Shown here in pieces: positions 11,429 to 19,288 of a stretch of 64,000 nt of DNA. The stretch is from JBCBKP01 sp038521625 (GTDB taxonomy: Bacteria; Planctomycetota; Phycisphaerae; Phycisphaerales; UBA1924): assembly GCA_038521625.1 (NCBI GenBank), contig JBCBKP010000002.1, positions 62,001 through 126,000 on the forward strand, written 5' to 3'. The notes beneath the pieces are model-generated. The model had not been told where the DNA came from. It saw only the letters and a program-made list of their open reading frames with translations, and did not search any database. Position numbers and translations under genes: made by a program. The number at the start of each line of letters is the position of its first letter. The stretch's first letter is position 1.

Positions 11429-12136
11429 ATGACTGGCAAGGCTGTAATTCTGATCGTGGCTGCCGCTGGGACAACAGCGACGGCCGATACTTTCCTCTTT
11501 AGCGGGTTCAACCACCCCGACGGCAACGTCAACCCGCAGGCCTACGGCCTGCGTCTCGACGAGTTTGGCGGCAACGACCCGGCGACCTTCTCGTTCGAGA
11601 ATCCCACGGGCATCCCGATGGGGACTTCGACCGTGAACGTTCAGATCGACACCGCCTCCGGCCTCACGGGCCCGGCGACTCTGACGATCAGCGGCACGGT
11701 CGTCGGCAACAGCGCCAGCGGGGGCACCGCGTTCGGCACCTTCACCCTCTCGGTGGTCTACACCGGGACGGTGACGGGCAGCGTCGGCGGTGGCGATTTC
11801 CTGTTCACGTCGACGACCGCCGACGGTATGACCGGCTCGCTGACCGGCTTGGCGGTGACCGGTGCATCGCCGCTGACCAACGGCCAGTCGGTCGCGCTCG
11901 ATCCGGCTGCCCGCGGCAGCGACTACTTCTTCTTTGGTCTGGATATCCCGGGCGAGCGCATCAGCGGCACGGCCGCGGCAGGCCGCTTCGAGGGTCAGGG
12001 CTGGCTGAACAGCACGGTCTCGAACAACACCGAGGACTTCCTTTTCACAGCGATCCCGACCTTCATCCCGCCGACGCCCGGCACCGCCGGCGTGCTCGCC
12101 ATCGGTGGCTTGGTCGCGGCTCGCCGTCGCCGCTGA
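11429..12136 (+). CDS. Secreted PEP-CTERM-like protein, tandem array member 1 (subgroup A)
   Basis: The 235-residue protein has an N-terminal signal peptide (VILIVAAAGTTATA, likely cleaved before DTFLF). A beta-rich body of unknown function follows, with the array signature FNHPDGNVNPQAYGLRLDEF near residue 26. Internal motifs shared with its five neighbours are ATFSFEN, ISGTVVGNSASGGT and FFFGLDIPGERISG. It ends with a sorting tail: PTPGTAGV, a hydrophobic helix and a terminal Arg cluster (AARRRR). Tails of this layout resemble PEP-CTERM and similar exosortase-type signals, with PG in place of PEP. There are no cysteines. A GGAG lies about 11 nt before the ATG. Within the array it is closest to member 4. 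Confidence 0.75.
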   Translation: MTGKAVILIVAAAGTTATADTFLFSGFNHPDGNVNPQAYGLRLDEFGGNDPATFSFENPTGIPMGTSTVNVQIDTASGLTGPATLTISGTVVGNSASGGTAFGTFTLSVVYTGTVTGSVGGGDFLFTSTTADGMTGSLTGLAVTGASPLTNGQSVALDPAARGSDYFFFGLDIPGERISGTAAAGRFEGQGWLNSTVSNNTEDFLFTAIPTFIPPTPGTAGVLAIGGLVAARRRR

Positions 12137-12181
12137 ATCGATCTCGTCCGACCGTCGGACGGATAAGGAACTAGCTGTCGG

Positions 12182-12213
12182 CCGCCCCGAGAGATCGGGG
12201 CGGTTGTCTTTTT
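12182..12213 (+). terminator. Terminator after array member 1
   Basis: CCGCCCCGA and TCGGGGCGG form a perfect 9-bp stem followed by TTGTCTTTTT. The rest of the 12137-12462 gap shows only an AT-richer patch around 12340-12400 that may hold the promoter of member 2. Confidence 0.85.
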
Positions 12214-12462
12214 GGCGGTTCGTGCGATGCGCGTGACCGTCGATCGACTCTCGGAAGATCACATCGCCGCTCGCATCCGCGGACGCTCGAGTGGCAGGGC
12301 AGCCGATGGCGTCCGATAGAAGTTCCTGCAATAGCTTTCAGCGCGGTTGTTCCGGCTAAGAGATCGTAAATGCCATATTCATAGGTGTTTGCATCTTCCA
12401 ATCCCTCTGAACCGGGGGTACGATCCTCGCGGGGCAGGCAACCCGCCAGAGGAGAGAAAGAC

Positions 12463-13179
12463 ATGACCCGAACGATTTCCGCACCCGCGGGCCGTTGTGC
12501 CCGCGCCGCTGCCGCTCTCGCCGCGCTCGCGGCCGGAGGCGCCGCGAGCGCTAACGTCTTCACGTTCCAGGCGTTCAACCATCCCGACGGGGCGGTGAAC
12601 AACCAGCAGTACGGCATGCGGCTCGACAACTTCGGTCCGGACAGCCGGGTGACCTTCACGATGGAGGACGCCCAGGGGCTGTCGACCGTCACGCTGACGC
12701 TGAACACCGACATCGGCGGCGGGCAGGCGTCGCTCACGATCGAGGGTACCGTCCGCGGCAACAGCGCCAGCAACGGCACTGCGCTGGGCGAGTACCTCCT
12801 CTCGATGAGCTATGTCGGGACCTTCGACGACCAGGCGATGCTCTTCAGCTCGTTCTCCGGCGACCAGGCGAGCGGCACGCTGACCGCGCTCTCGGTGACG
12901 GCGGATTCCCCGCTGGCCCAGGGCCAGGTGCTCGATCTCGGCCCGAAGTCGCGTTCGGGCGGCGAGCAGCTCTACTTCGGCATCGGGATCCCGGGCGGCC
13001 GGCTGAGCGGGCCCGACGCCGCCACGACGTGGGAGGCCCAGGGCTGGCTGATGAGCGCGCTGAGCTCGGGCACGCAGGACTTCCTCTTCACGGCGATCCC
13101 GACGGTGAACCCGCCGGCTCCCGGCGCCGCGGCGCTGGTCGGGCTCGGTGGTCTGGTTGCGGCGCGTCGTCGTCGCTGA
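12463..13179 (+). CDS. Secreted PEP-CTERM-like protein, tandem array member 2 (subgroup B)
   Basis: This 238-residue paralogue has a longer, Ala-rich signal peptide (AAAALAALAAGGAASA before NVFTF). The body has the array signature FNHPDGAVNNQQYGMRLDNF, then VTFTMEDAQG, LNTDIGGGQASLTIEGTV and EAQGWLMSALSSGTQDFLFT. The tail is PTVNPPAPGAAALVGLGGLV followed by AARRRR. The frame is open from 12385, but the ATG at 12463 is chosen because AGAGGAGAG lies just before it and the signal peptide then sits at the N-terminus. Function is unknown; it is probably a surface or extracellular structural protein. Confidence 0.75.
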   Translation: MTRTISAPAGRCARAAAALAALAAGGAASANVFTFQAFNHPDGAVNNQQYGMRLDNFGPDSRVTFTMEDAQGLSTVTLTLNTDIGGGQASLTIEGTVRGNSASNGTALGEYLLSMSYVGTFDDQAMLFSSFSGDQASGTLTALSVTADSPLAQGQVLDLGPKSRSGGEQLYFGIGIPGGRLSGPDAATTWEAQGWLMSALSSGTQDFLFTAIPTVNPPAPGAAALVGLGGLVAARRRR

Positions 13180-13245
13180 GTTCGAGACCTGCCTCGAGCA
13201 CCGCGGAGCCCAGGCCCGCGGACGAGAATGATGGGAACACAGACG

Positions 13246-13273
13246 GCCGCCCCGAGAGGGGCGGCTGTTTCTT
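13246..13273 (+). terminator. Terminator after array member 2
   Basis: GCCGCCCC and GGGGCGGC form an 8-bp stem with a GAGA loop, followed by TGTTTCTT. Confidence 0.8.
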
Positions 13274-13380
13274 GTGGGTCCGGTGATGTGGGTGAGTTTT
13301 CCTATGTCTTTGCTGGACAGTGCCTTTGGCACCGATCGTCGGCGCGGCCAGCGAGATCTGGTCTTTTTCTTCGACCTTGC

Positions 13381-13435
13381 CTGGTTTGTCATCAAAGACA
13401 GCGCATGTTGACACCGGCCCGCCTCGGAGCGGGCC
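13381..13435 (+). promoter_or_regulatory. Conserved upstream element and 5'-UTR hairpin, member 3
   Basis: The sequence reads CTGG, 16 bases, GCGCATGTTG (13401-13410), then a 7-bp hairpin GGCCCGC/GCGGGCC (13416-13435). The same layout, with CTGG exactly 20 bp before GCGCATGTTG, precedes members 4 and 5. The start codon follows 86-90 bp after the second block in all three. A T-rich stretch precedes CTGG. It is likely a shared promoter or regulator site plus an RNA structure. The rest of the 13180-13486 gap holds only the terminator above. Confidence 0.6.
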
Positions 13436-13486
13436 GAGAGACGACTCGGTACGAGACAAGACCAGCAGGGAAAGAGGAGACACACC

Positions 13487-14173
13487 GTGACACGCAACAC
13501 CGCCATGCTCATGGCGAGCGCGATCGCTGCGCCTGCGGGCGCCGACATCCTGACGTTCCAGGCGTTCGATCATCCGGCCGGCAACGTTGACAACCAGGAC
13601 TACGGGCTTCGGATGGACGGTTTCGACAACGGGGCCGTGACGACGTTCTCGATGGAGAACGCGGACGGCAGCTCGGCCGTGACACTCACGATCAATACCG
13701 ACATCGGCAACGGCGAGGCCTCGCTGACGATCGAGGGCACGGTCGTCGGCAACAGCGCGGCGGGCGGCAACGACCTCGGCAGCTTCTCGCTGTTCATGCA
13801 GTACATCGGGACCTGGGATGCGGTGAACGAGCTCTTTGTCTCGACCGCGTCGGACAGCGCTGCGGGCACGCTCACGGGGCTTTCGACGACGGCGGCGTCG
13901 CCGCTGGGCGACGGCGAGTCGGTCAACATCGCCGCGAAGGCGGACGACATGGGCGACACCTTGTTCTACGGGCGCCCGATCCCGGGCAGCCGTCTCGGCG
14001 GGCTGGACCAGGCCAACCTATTTGAAGCGCAGGGCTGGGTGATGAGCGACCTGGGCAAGGGCACGCAGGACTTCCTGTTCGTCGCGATCCCGACGGTGAA
14101 TCCGCCGGCTCCGGGCGCCGCGGCGCTGATCGGGCTCGGTGGTCTCGTCGCGGCCCGCCGTCGGCGCGGCTGA
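13487..14173 (+). CDS. Secreted PEP-CTERM-like protein, tandem array member 3 (subgroup B)
   Basis: This 228-residue protein starts at a GTG with AAAGAGGAG just upstream. It has a short signal peptide (ASAIAAPAGA before DILTF) and the body signature FDHPAGNVDNQDYGLRMDGF. Further motifs are FSMENADGSSAV, TDIGNGEASLTIEGTVVGNS and DQANLFEAQGWVMSDLGKGT. The tail is PAPGAAALIGLGGLVAARRR. It is nearly identical to member 6 (about 85% by eye), implying recent duplication or gene conversion. It has no cysteine and no recognisable catalytic motif. The conserved 5' element at 13381-13435 suggests co-regulation with members 4 and 5. Confidence 0.78.
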   Translation: MTRNTAMLMASAIAAPAGADILTFQAFDHPAGNVDNQDYGLRMDGFDNGAVTTFSMENADGSSAVTLTINTDIGNGEASLTIEGTVVGNSAAGGNDLGSFSLFMQYIGTWDAVNELFVSTASDSAAGTLTGLSTTAASPLGDGESVNIAAKADDMGDTLFYGRPIPGSRLGGLDQANLFEAQGWVMSDLGKGTQDFLFVAIPTVNPPAPGAAALIGLGGLVAARRRRG

Positions 14174-14235
14174 ACCGGGTTCGCCGGCGAGTCCGGCCAC
14201 GTCCGAGAACATCCTGTCCGTCGGGCGGCGTGAAG

Positions 14236-14357
14236 GCGGCGTCCGCGGATTCTCTCTCCTCCAGCCAAGGCGGGTCGCGCGAGAGCGTCGCCCGGCCGTT
14301 CTCTCTTCTCACTGTCGGAATCGCGTGCGGCGGCCCGCCAAGCGGCGGGCCGTTGTG
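14236..14357 (+). repeat. 3'-flank repeat copy 1 (after member 3), ending in a hairpin terminator
   Basis: This 122-bp intergenic segment is about 85% identical, without gaps, to 16408-16529 after member 5. Its end (14331-14352) is a 9-bp stem CGGCCCGCC/GGCGGGCCG followed by TTGTG, probably a weak terminator. A shorter related stretch lies after member 6 at about 17508-17530. The rest of the 14174-14641 gap holds the upstream element of member 4. Confidence 0.75.
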
Positions 14358-14534
14358 ATTCCCCCGGCGACGCTGGCGTCGCAGGTCGGGGTGCCTGTGC
14401 GGCGAGGCTCCGTGCCGAGGCCCGGGCGAACACGAAGCTCATCTGGTCGAGAATTCCTAAGTCATTGGTGGGCGGGCGTCTGTGCGCCGGGTCGCGGATT
14501 CGCCAGGAGAATCTGCGTTTTTCTTTCTCACTCG

Positions 14535-14589
14535 CTGGCACATCAAAAAAGGCAGCGCATGTTGTCGTCCGAGGCCCGTAGCTCGGGTC
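14535..14589 (+). promoter_or_regulatory. Conserved upstream element and 5'-UTR hairpin, member 4
   Basis: CTGGCACATCAAAAAAGGCA runs into GCGCATGTTG (14555-14564). It is followed by a 6-bp hairpin GGCCCG/CGGGTC (14573-14589, one G-U pair). Spacing to the ATG is 87 bp, matching members 3 and 5. Confidence 0.6.
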
Positions 14590-14641
14590 CGAGAGACACG
14601 GGGTAGGGACGAGCAACGTCCCCGAGAGATGGAGACAAGAC

Positions 14642-15337
14642 ATGAACGCCAAGACTGGACTGCTCATCGTGGGTGCCGCCGGCGCGACGGCCTCGGCTCA
14701 GACTGGCCTGTGGACCGGTGCGAACCACCCGAACGGCAACGTGCCCCCGCAGGCGTACGGGCTTCGTCTGGATAACTTCGGCGGCGACAACCCGGCGACG
14801 TTCAGCTTCGAGAACCTGGGCCAGGCGCCGATCACCATCGAGCTCGTCGAAGACAACGGCATGGGCATGGCGGAGCTGACGATCTCCGGCACGATCTCTG
14901 GCAACAGCGCGAGCGGCGGCACCGATTTCGGATTCTTCACGCTCGACGTGACCTACACCGGCTCGATCAGCGGCTCGATCGCTGGCAACGACTACCTCTT
15001 CACCGCGACCGGATCGGACAGCTTCAGCGGCACGATCACCGGGCTCGCGACGGAAGCCGCCTCGCCCGTCGCCAACGGCGAGTCGTTCAACCTCGCCACG
15101 CGGCTGCGCGGCGATGCCACGTTCTACTTCGGCCTGAACATCCCGGGCGCCCGGATCCCGAGCCAGACCAACCCCGAGCTCGATCCCTGGGAGGGTCAGG
15201 GCTGGCTGAGCAGCCCGTTCAGCTCGGGCACTCAGGACTTCCTGTTCACGGCGATCCCGACGGTCGTCCCGCCGTCGCCCGGCACGGCCGCGGCGCTGGC
15301 GATGGGCGGCTTTGTCGCCGCTCGCCGTCGCCGATAA
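14642..15337 (+). CDS. Secreted PEP-CTERM-like protein, tandem array member 4 (subgroup A)
   Basis: This 231-residue protein has a signal peptide (LLIVGAAGATASA before QTGLW). The body contains ANHPNGNVPPQAYGLRLDNF, DNPATFSFENLG, LTISGTISGNSASGGTDFGF and FYFGLNIPGARIPS. The tail is VPPSPGTAAALAMGGFVAAR, closing in RRR. It groups with member 1 rather than with its direct neighbours. GAGATGGAGACA precedes the ATG. The function of the beta-rich body is unknown. It carries the shared upstream element although it belongs to subgroup A, so the element does not simply track protein subgroup. Confidence 0.77.
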   Translation: MNAKTGLLIVGAAGATASAQTGLWTGANHPNGNVPPQAYGLRLDNFGGDNPATFSFENLGQAPITIELVEDNGMGMAELTISGTISGNSASGGTDFGFFTLDVTYTGSISGSIAGNDYLFTATGSDSFSGTITGLATEAASPVANGESFNLATRLRGDATFYFGLNIPGARIPSQTNPELDPWEGQGWLSSPFSSGTQDFLFTAIPTVVPPSPGTAAALAMGGFVAARRRR

Positions 15338-15391
15338 CGCGGCGACCACCCGCGGCGACAGGGACGGCGCCGATCCCACGCGAACTCAGGG

Positions 15392-15421
15392 ACCGCCCCG
15401 CGAGGGGCGGTTCTCTTTTTT
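15392..15421 (+). terminator. Terminator after array member 4
   Basis: ACCGCCCC and GGGGCGGT form an 8-bp stem with a GCGA loop, followed by TCTCTTTTTT. Confidence 0.85.
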
Positions 15422-15508
15422 GCGGTTTCCCATGGCGCGGGCTTGTGGGCCGCGCTCCCTGGCTTTCTCTGGTGGCCAGAGATTTTCGGCGAATTTCTCT
15501 CGTGCGGG

Positions 15509-15562
15509 CTGGCACACCGGAAAAGGCGGCGCATGTTGACCGCGGCCCGCGCGTTCGCGGGC
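15509..15562 (+). promoter_or_regulatory. Conserved upstream element and 5'-UTR hairpin, member 5
   Basis: CTGGCACACCGGAAAAGGCG runs into GCGCATGTTG (15529-15538). It is followed by a 7-bp hairpin GCCCGCG/CGCGGGC (15545-15562). The GTG start follows 90 bp after the GCGC block. Confidence 0.6.
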
Positions 15563-15618
15563 GGAGAAGAGAACCTCCCGGTCAAGGGACAAGACAAGCA
15601 GGGATTGAGGAGAACACC

Positions 15619-16299
15619 GTGAATCGCACCGCCCTTCTCGTGGCCGCGGCTATCGCCGCGCCTTCATCCGCCGACATCCTGACCTTCCAGGCGTTCAACC
15701 ATCCTGCCGGCGTGGTGCCGAACCAGGATTACGGCGTTCGCCTTGACGGATTCAGCACCGATGGCGTCACGACCTTCTCGATGGAGAACGGTGACGGCAG
15801 CTCGGCGGTCACGATCACCATCGATACCGACATCGGCGGCGGCCTCGCCTCGCTCTCGATCGAGGGCACGATCTTCGGCAACAGCGCGGACGGCGGCACC
15901 GATCTCGGCAGCTTCACGCTCTCGATGCAGTACGAGGGTGTCTGGGACGCCAGCAACGAGCTGTTCACTTCCGCCGTCGGCAACGCTGCCAGCGGGACGC
16001 TGACCGGCCTCGCGACCACGGCCGCCTCGCCGCTCGCGAACGGCGAGGCGCTGGATCTCGGGGCCAAGGACAAGAACGACGCGTTCTTCTACTTCGGACG
16101 CCCGATCCCGGGCAGCCGCCTGAGCGGTCTCGACCAGGCGAACCTGTTCGAGGGCCAGGGCTGGCTGATGAGCGATCTCAGCCATCAGTTCTCCGATTTT
16201 CTGTTCACGGCGGTCCCGACCGTGAACCCTCCGGCGCCGGGCGCCGCGGCGCTGGTCTGCCTGGGTGGCGTGGTCGCCGCTCGTCGTCGGCGGGCCTGA
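15619..16299 (+). CDS. Secreted PEP-CTERM-like protein, tandem array member 5 (subgroup B)
   Basis: This 226-residue protein has a signal peptide (LLVAAAIAAPSSA before DILTF). The body contains FNHPAGVVPNQDYGVRLDGF, FSMENGDGSSAV, TDIGGGLASLSIEGTIFGNS and DQANLFEGQGWLMSDLSHQF. The tail is PAPGAAALVCLGGVVAARRR. It is the only array member with a cysteine, placed inside the tail helix. The frame is open from 15445, but the GTG at 15619 is chosen because it follows TTGAGGAG and leaves a normal signal peptide, as in member 3. Function is unknown. Confidence 0.77.
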   Translation: MNRTALLVAAAIAAPSSADILTFQAFNHPAGVVPNQDYGVRLDGFSTDGVTTFSMENGDGSSAVTITIDTDIGGGLASLSIEGTIFGNSADGGTDLGSFTLSMQYEGVWDASNELFTSAVGNAASGTLTGLATTAASPLANGEALDLGAKDKNDAFFYFGRPIPGSRLSGLDQANLFEGQGWLMSDLSHQFSDFLFTAVPTVNPPAPGAAALVCLGGVVAARRRRA

Positions 16300-16407
16300 A
16301 TCGAATCAACGACGCGGCTTCGGCCGCTGGTGGGTAGGAACTCTCGTCGGGCGGTGTTACCGCGTCGCCCGCCGTTTCTCTCTCCTCTCTCGTCGGACGA
16401 CGTGACA

Positions 16408-16529
16408 GCGGCGTCCGCCGGTTTTCTCTCCTCCAGTCGAGGCGGGCCGCGCGAGAGCGTCGCCCGGCCATTCTCTCTCCTCACCGTCGGAAACCGCGAC
16501 CGCGGCCCGCCCAACGGCGGGCCGTTGTG
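16408..16529 (+). repeat. 3'-flank repeat copy 2 (after member 5), ending in a hairpin terminator
   Basis: This is the partner of 14236-14357. The closing hairpin is CGGCCCGCC/GGCGGGCCG at 16503-16524. The remainder of the 16300-16783 gap has no conserved element like that of members 3-5. It does contain an imperfect inverted repeat at about 16650-16680 (TCAAGAAATC...GGTTTCTCGGTCTTGA). Confidence 0.7.
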
Positions 16530-16783
16530 TTTCGCGGCGCGGTCGGAAATGCTGGAGCGACGGGGCGGCGGCGGGGCTCACGCGCCGCGCGAGGAATTGT
16601 GCAGCACTAGAGAACCGCGCGCGTGACCGAGTGATCGGACGGGCCGAGTCAAGAAATCTTTGAAGGTTTCTCGGTCTTGACGCGTGGCGCGTCGGATTCC
16701 CGCGTCGCTGATCGGGAAGAGTGACGGCGTCGCCCGACGCCGCGGGATCAGACAGGCCAACACAGACAGAGGGTGAGCAAGAC

Positions 16784-17470
16784 ATGCACCGTACGACCGC
16801 ACTGCTCGCGGCCAGCGCTATCGCTGCGCCCGCCGCCGCCGACATCCTGACGTTCCAGGCGTTCGATCATCCGGCGGGCAACGTCGACAACCAGGACTAC
16901 GGGCTCCGGCTCGACGGCTTCGACAGCGGGGCCGTGACGACGTTCTCGATGGAGAACGCGGACGGCAGCTCGGCTGTCACCGTGACGATCAACACCGACA
17001 TCGGCAACGGCGAGGCCTCGCTGACGATCGAGGGGACGGTCGTCGGCAACAGCGCCAACGGCGGGAACGACCTCGGCAGCTTCTCGCTACTGATGGAGTA
17101 CGTCGGCCAGTGGGACGCCGTCAACGAGCTGTTCGTCTCGACGTCGTCGGACAGCGCGTCGGGCACGCTGACGGGTCTGGCGACGACGGCGGGCTCGCCG
17201 GTCGGCGACGGCGAGTCGGTGAGCATCGGCGCCAGGGCGAACGGCAACGGCGACACGCTGTTCTTCGGTCGCCCGGTCCCGGACAGCCGGCTGAGCGGGC
17301 TGGACCAGGCGAACCTGTTCGAGGCGCAGGGCTGGGTGATGAGCGATCTCAGCAAGGGCACGCAGGACTTTCTGTTCGTCGCGATCCCGACGGTGAACCC
17401 GCCGGCCCCGGGCGCTGCGGCGCTCGTCGGTCTCGGCGGCCTCGTCGCGGCCCGCCGCCGTCGCGCCTGA
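16784..17470 (+). CDS. Secreted PEP-CTERM-like protein, tandem array member 6 (subgroup B)
   Basis: This 228-residue protein is nearly a copy of member 3. It has a signal peptide (ASAIAAPAAA before DILTF), then FDHPAGNVDNQDYGLRLDGF, FSMENADGSSAV, TDIGNGEASLTIEGTVVGNS and DQANLFEAQGWVMSDLSKGT. The tail is PAPGAAALVGLGGLVAARRR plus Arg-Ala. The upstream region lacks the CTGG-N16-GCGCATGTTG element of member 3, so coding sequence and promoter have different histories. The frame is open from 16721, but the ATG at 16784 follows AGAGGGTGAG and gives a proper signal peptide. Confidence 0.77.
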   Translation: MHRTTALLAASAIAAPAAADILTFQAFDHPAGNVDNQDYGLRLDGFDSGAVTTFSMENADGSSAVTVTINTDIGNGEASLTIEGTVVGNSANGGNDLGSFSLLMEYVGQWDAVNELFVSTSSDSASGTLTGLATTAGSPVGDGESVSIGARANGNGDTLFFGRPVPDSRLSGLDQANLFEAQGWVMSDLSKGTQDFLFVAIPTVNPPAPGAAALVGLGGLVAARRRRA

Positions 17471-17558
17471 GCACTACGAAGATCTCAACTCCTCGGAATT
17501 CGTGTCGGGTCGCGTGAGAGCGCGGCCCGCCCGTTCGACTCACAGTCTCTGCAGACAC

Positions 17559-17586
17559 AGCAACGGCCCGCGGAACCGCGGGCCGT
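17559..17586. terminator. Bidirectional terminator between array member 6 and nadE
   Basis: A 13-bp perfect stem (CAACGGCCCGCGG with CCGCGGGCCGTTG) and a 2-nt loop sit between convergent genes, 88 bp after member 6 and 10 bp after the nadE stop. It has no long T run. Confidence 0.7.
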
Positions 17587-17596
17587 TGTCGTCTCG

Positions 17597-19288
17597 TTAT
17601 CGCTTGACGATCGGGATCCGCCGACCCGGGCCGAACGCCCGGGGGCTGATCTTCGGGACGACGGCGTACTGGAACCGTTTGTACTCGTTGAGATCGATCA
17701 TTCGGACGATCGTCTCAACGAGGTCGCGAGCGATGCCGGTCTGGGAAGCGATCGTCGCGGGCGACTGTTCGCGTTCGACGAAGCGTTCGATGATCTGGTC
17801 GAGGATGTCGTAGGGCGGGAGCGTGTCCTGATCGAGCTGGCCCGGTGCCAGCTCGGCGCTGGGCGGCTTGGTGATCGTGCTCTCGGGGATCGGAGCGCGG
17901 TCGAAGCCGCACGCCCGGTGGTTGGCGTTGATCCAGCGGGCGAGCTCGAAGACGCGGGACTTGAGCAGGTCGCCGATGACGCCGAGCGCGCCGTTCATGT
18001 CGCCGTAGAGCGTGCAGTAGCCGACGGCGAGTTCGGACTTGTTGCCGGTGGTCAGCATCAGCGAGCCGGTGCGGTTGGAGAGCGTCATCATGAGGGCGCC
18101 GCGGGCGCGGCTCTGCAGGTTCTCGGCGGCGAGGTCCGGCGTCTGACCGCCGAGCGGCGGCTGGCCGAGTTCGGCGAGCGCGGGGTCGATGGCGGCGGCG
18201 AGCCCGTCGCGCGCGGTGTCGACCGGCATCGACAGGAGCCGGATGCCGAGGCGATCCGCGAGGTCCTCGGCATCGGTGACGGAGTGCTCGGACGAGATCG
18301 GGCTGGGCATCTTGGCGCCGACGACGCTTTCGGGGCCGAGGGCGCGGGCTGCGATGGTGGCGGTGAGCGCCGAGTCGATCCCTCCGGAGAGGCCGATCAC
18401 GGCGCGTTCGAAGCGTGATTTGTGGAGGTAGTCGCGCGTCGCGAGCGTGAGCGCGTCGAGCGTGAGGCGGTTCGGGTCTGCCTCGGTGAGCGGGTCGGTC
18501 CTCGGCGGCGCGGCGCCGGAGCCCGGGTCGATCTCGATGGTCTCGGCGGCCTCCTGGAAGCCCGGCAGCGCGAGCGCGAGCGCGCCGTCGGGGGCGACGA
18601 GCGCGCCGTGGCCGTCGAATATCAGATCGTCGTTCGCGCCGACCTGGTTGACGGCGGCGACCCAGACGTCGTTGTGGGTCGCGTGCTTCTTGAGCAGCGC
18701 CCGGTGGTCGGTCCCCTTGCCGAGGACGAACGGCGACGCGGACGGGCTCGCGATCACGCGAGCCCCGGCCTCGGCGAGCTCGGCGATCGGGTCGGGGAGG
18801 TTGTGGTAGCGGTTGTGGGTGCCCGCGTCCTCTCCCCGCCAGAGGTCCTCGCAGATGGACAGCCCGACGGGCACGCCGGCGACATCGATGACGACGGGCT
18901 CGTGGCCGGGCACGAAGTAGCGGTCCTCGTCGAAGACGTCGTAGGTGGGCAGGAGCCGCTTGTCGTAGCGGGCGACGATCTCGCCGCCGCGGATCGCGAG
19001 CAGCGAGTTGGTCAGCAGCCCGGGCCGTCGGCGGCAGCGCATGGGAAGACTCAGCAGCACGGTCAGCCCGGCGGGCGTGCGCTCGGCGAGGCGGTTGGCT
19101 TCGGCCTCGCACCGTCTCACGAAGCCCTCGCGGAGAAGCAGGTCGCGCGGCGGGTAGCCGCAGAGGATGAGCTCGGGGAGGATCAGCAGATCGGCGCCCG
19201 CGGCGTCGTCGATGGCCCGCTCGACGAGCCGGGCGTTGGCCTGGATGTCGCCGACCGTCGGGTTGAGCTGCGCGAGACGGAGCCTCAT
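17597..19288 (-). CDS. nadE: Glutamine-dependent NAD+ synthetase
   Basis: The enzyme makes NAD+ from deamido-NAD+, using ammonia released from glutamine. The 563-residue protein has an N-terminal nitrilase-type amidase domain: LRLAQLNPTVGD at the start, Glu in LLILPELILCGYPPRDLL, and nucleophile Cys in GLSICEDLWRGED. The synthetase domain follows, with the ATP loop GLSGGIDSALTATIAARALG and GNKSELAVGYCTLYGDMNGAL. The frame stays open upstream, but the ATG at 19288 is chosen because the amidase fold begins there and the ATG overlaps the upstream gene's stop (ATGA, 19285-19288). It is the last gene of a three-gene overlapping operon. Confidence 0.95.
   Translation of the reverse strand: MRLRLAQLNPTVGDIQANARLVERAIDDAAGADLLILPELILCGYPPRDLLLREGFVRRCEAEANRLAERTPAGLTVLLSLPMRCRRRPGLLTNSLLAIRGGEIVARYDKRLLPTYDVFDEDRYFVPGHEPVVIDVAGVPVGLSICEDLWRGEDAGTHNRYHNLPDPIAELAEAGARVIASPSASPFVLGKGTDHRALLKKHATHNDVWVAAVNQVGANDDLIFDGHGALVAPDGALALALPGFQEAAETIEIDPGSGAAPPRTDPLTEADPNRLTLDALTLATRDYLHKSRFERAVIGLSGGIDSALTATIAARALGPESVVGAKMPSPISSEHSVTDAEDLADRLGIRLLSMPVDTARDGLAAAIDPALAELGQPPLGGQTPDLAAENLQSRARGALMMTLSNRTGSLMLTTGNKSELAVGYCTLYGDMNGALGVIGDLLKSRVFELARWINANHRACGFDRAPIPESTITKPPSAELAPGQLDQDTLPPYDILDQIIERFVEREQSPATIASQTGIARDLVETIVRMIDLNEYKRFQYAVVPKISPRAFGPGRRIPIVKR

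Noticed and set aside
14535..14555. A sigma54 promoter suggested by CTGGCAC upstream of members 4 and 5
   Set aside because: The -12 GC/TTGC half is missing at the required spacing (AAAA stands there), and member 3 has CTGGTTT instead.
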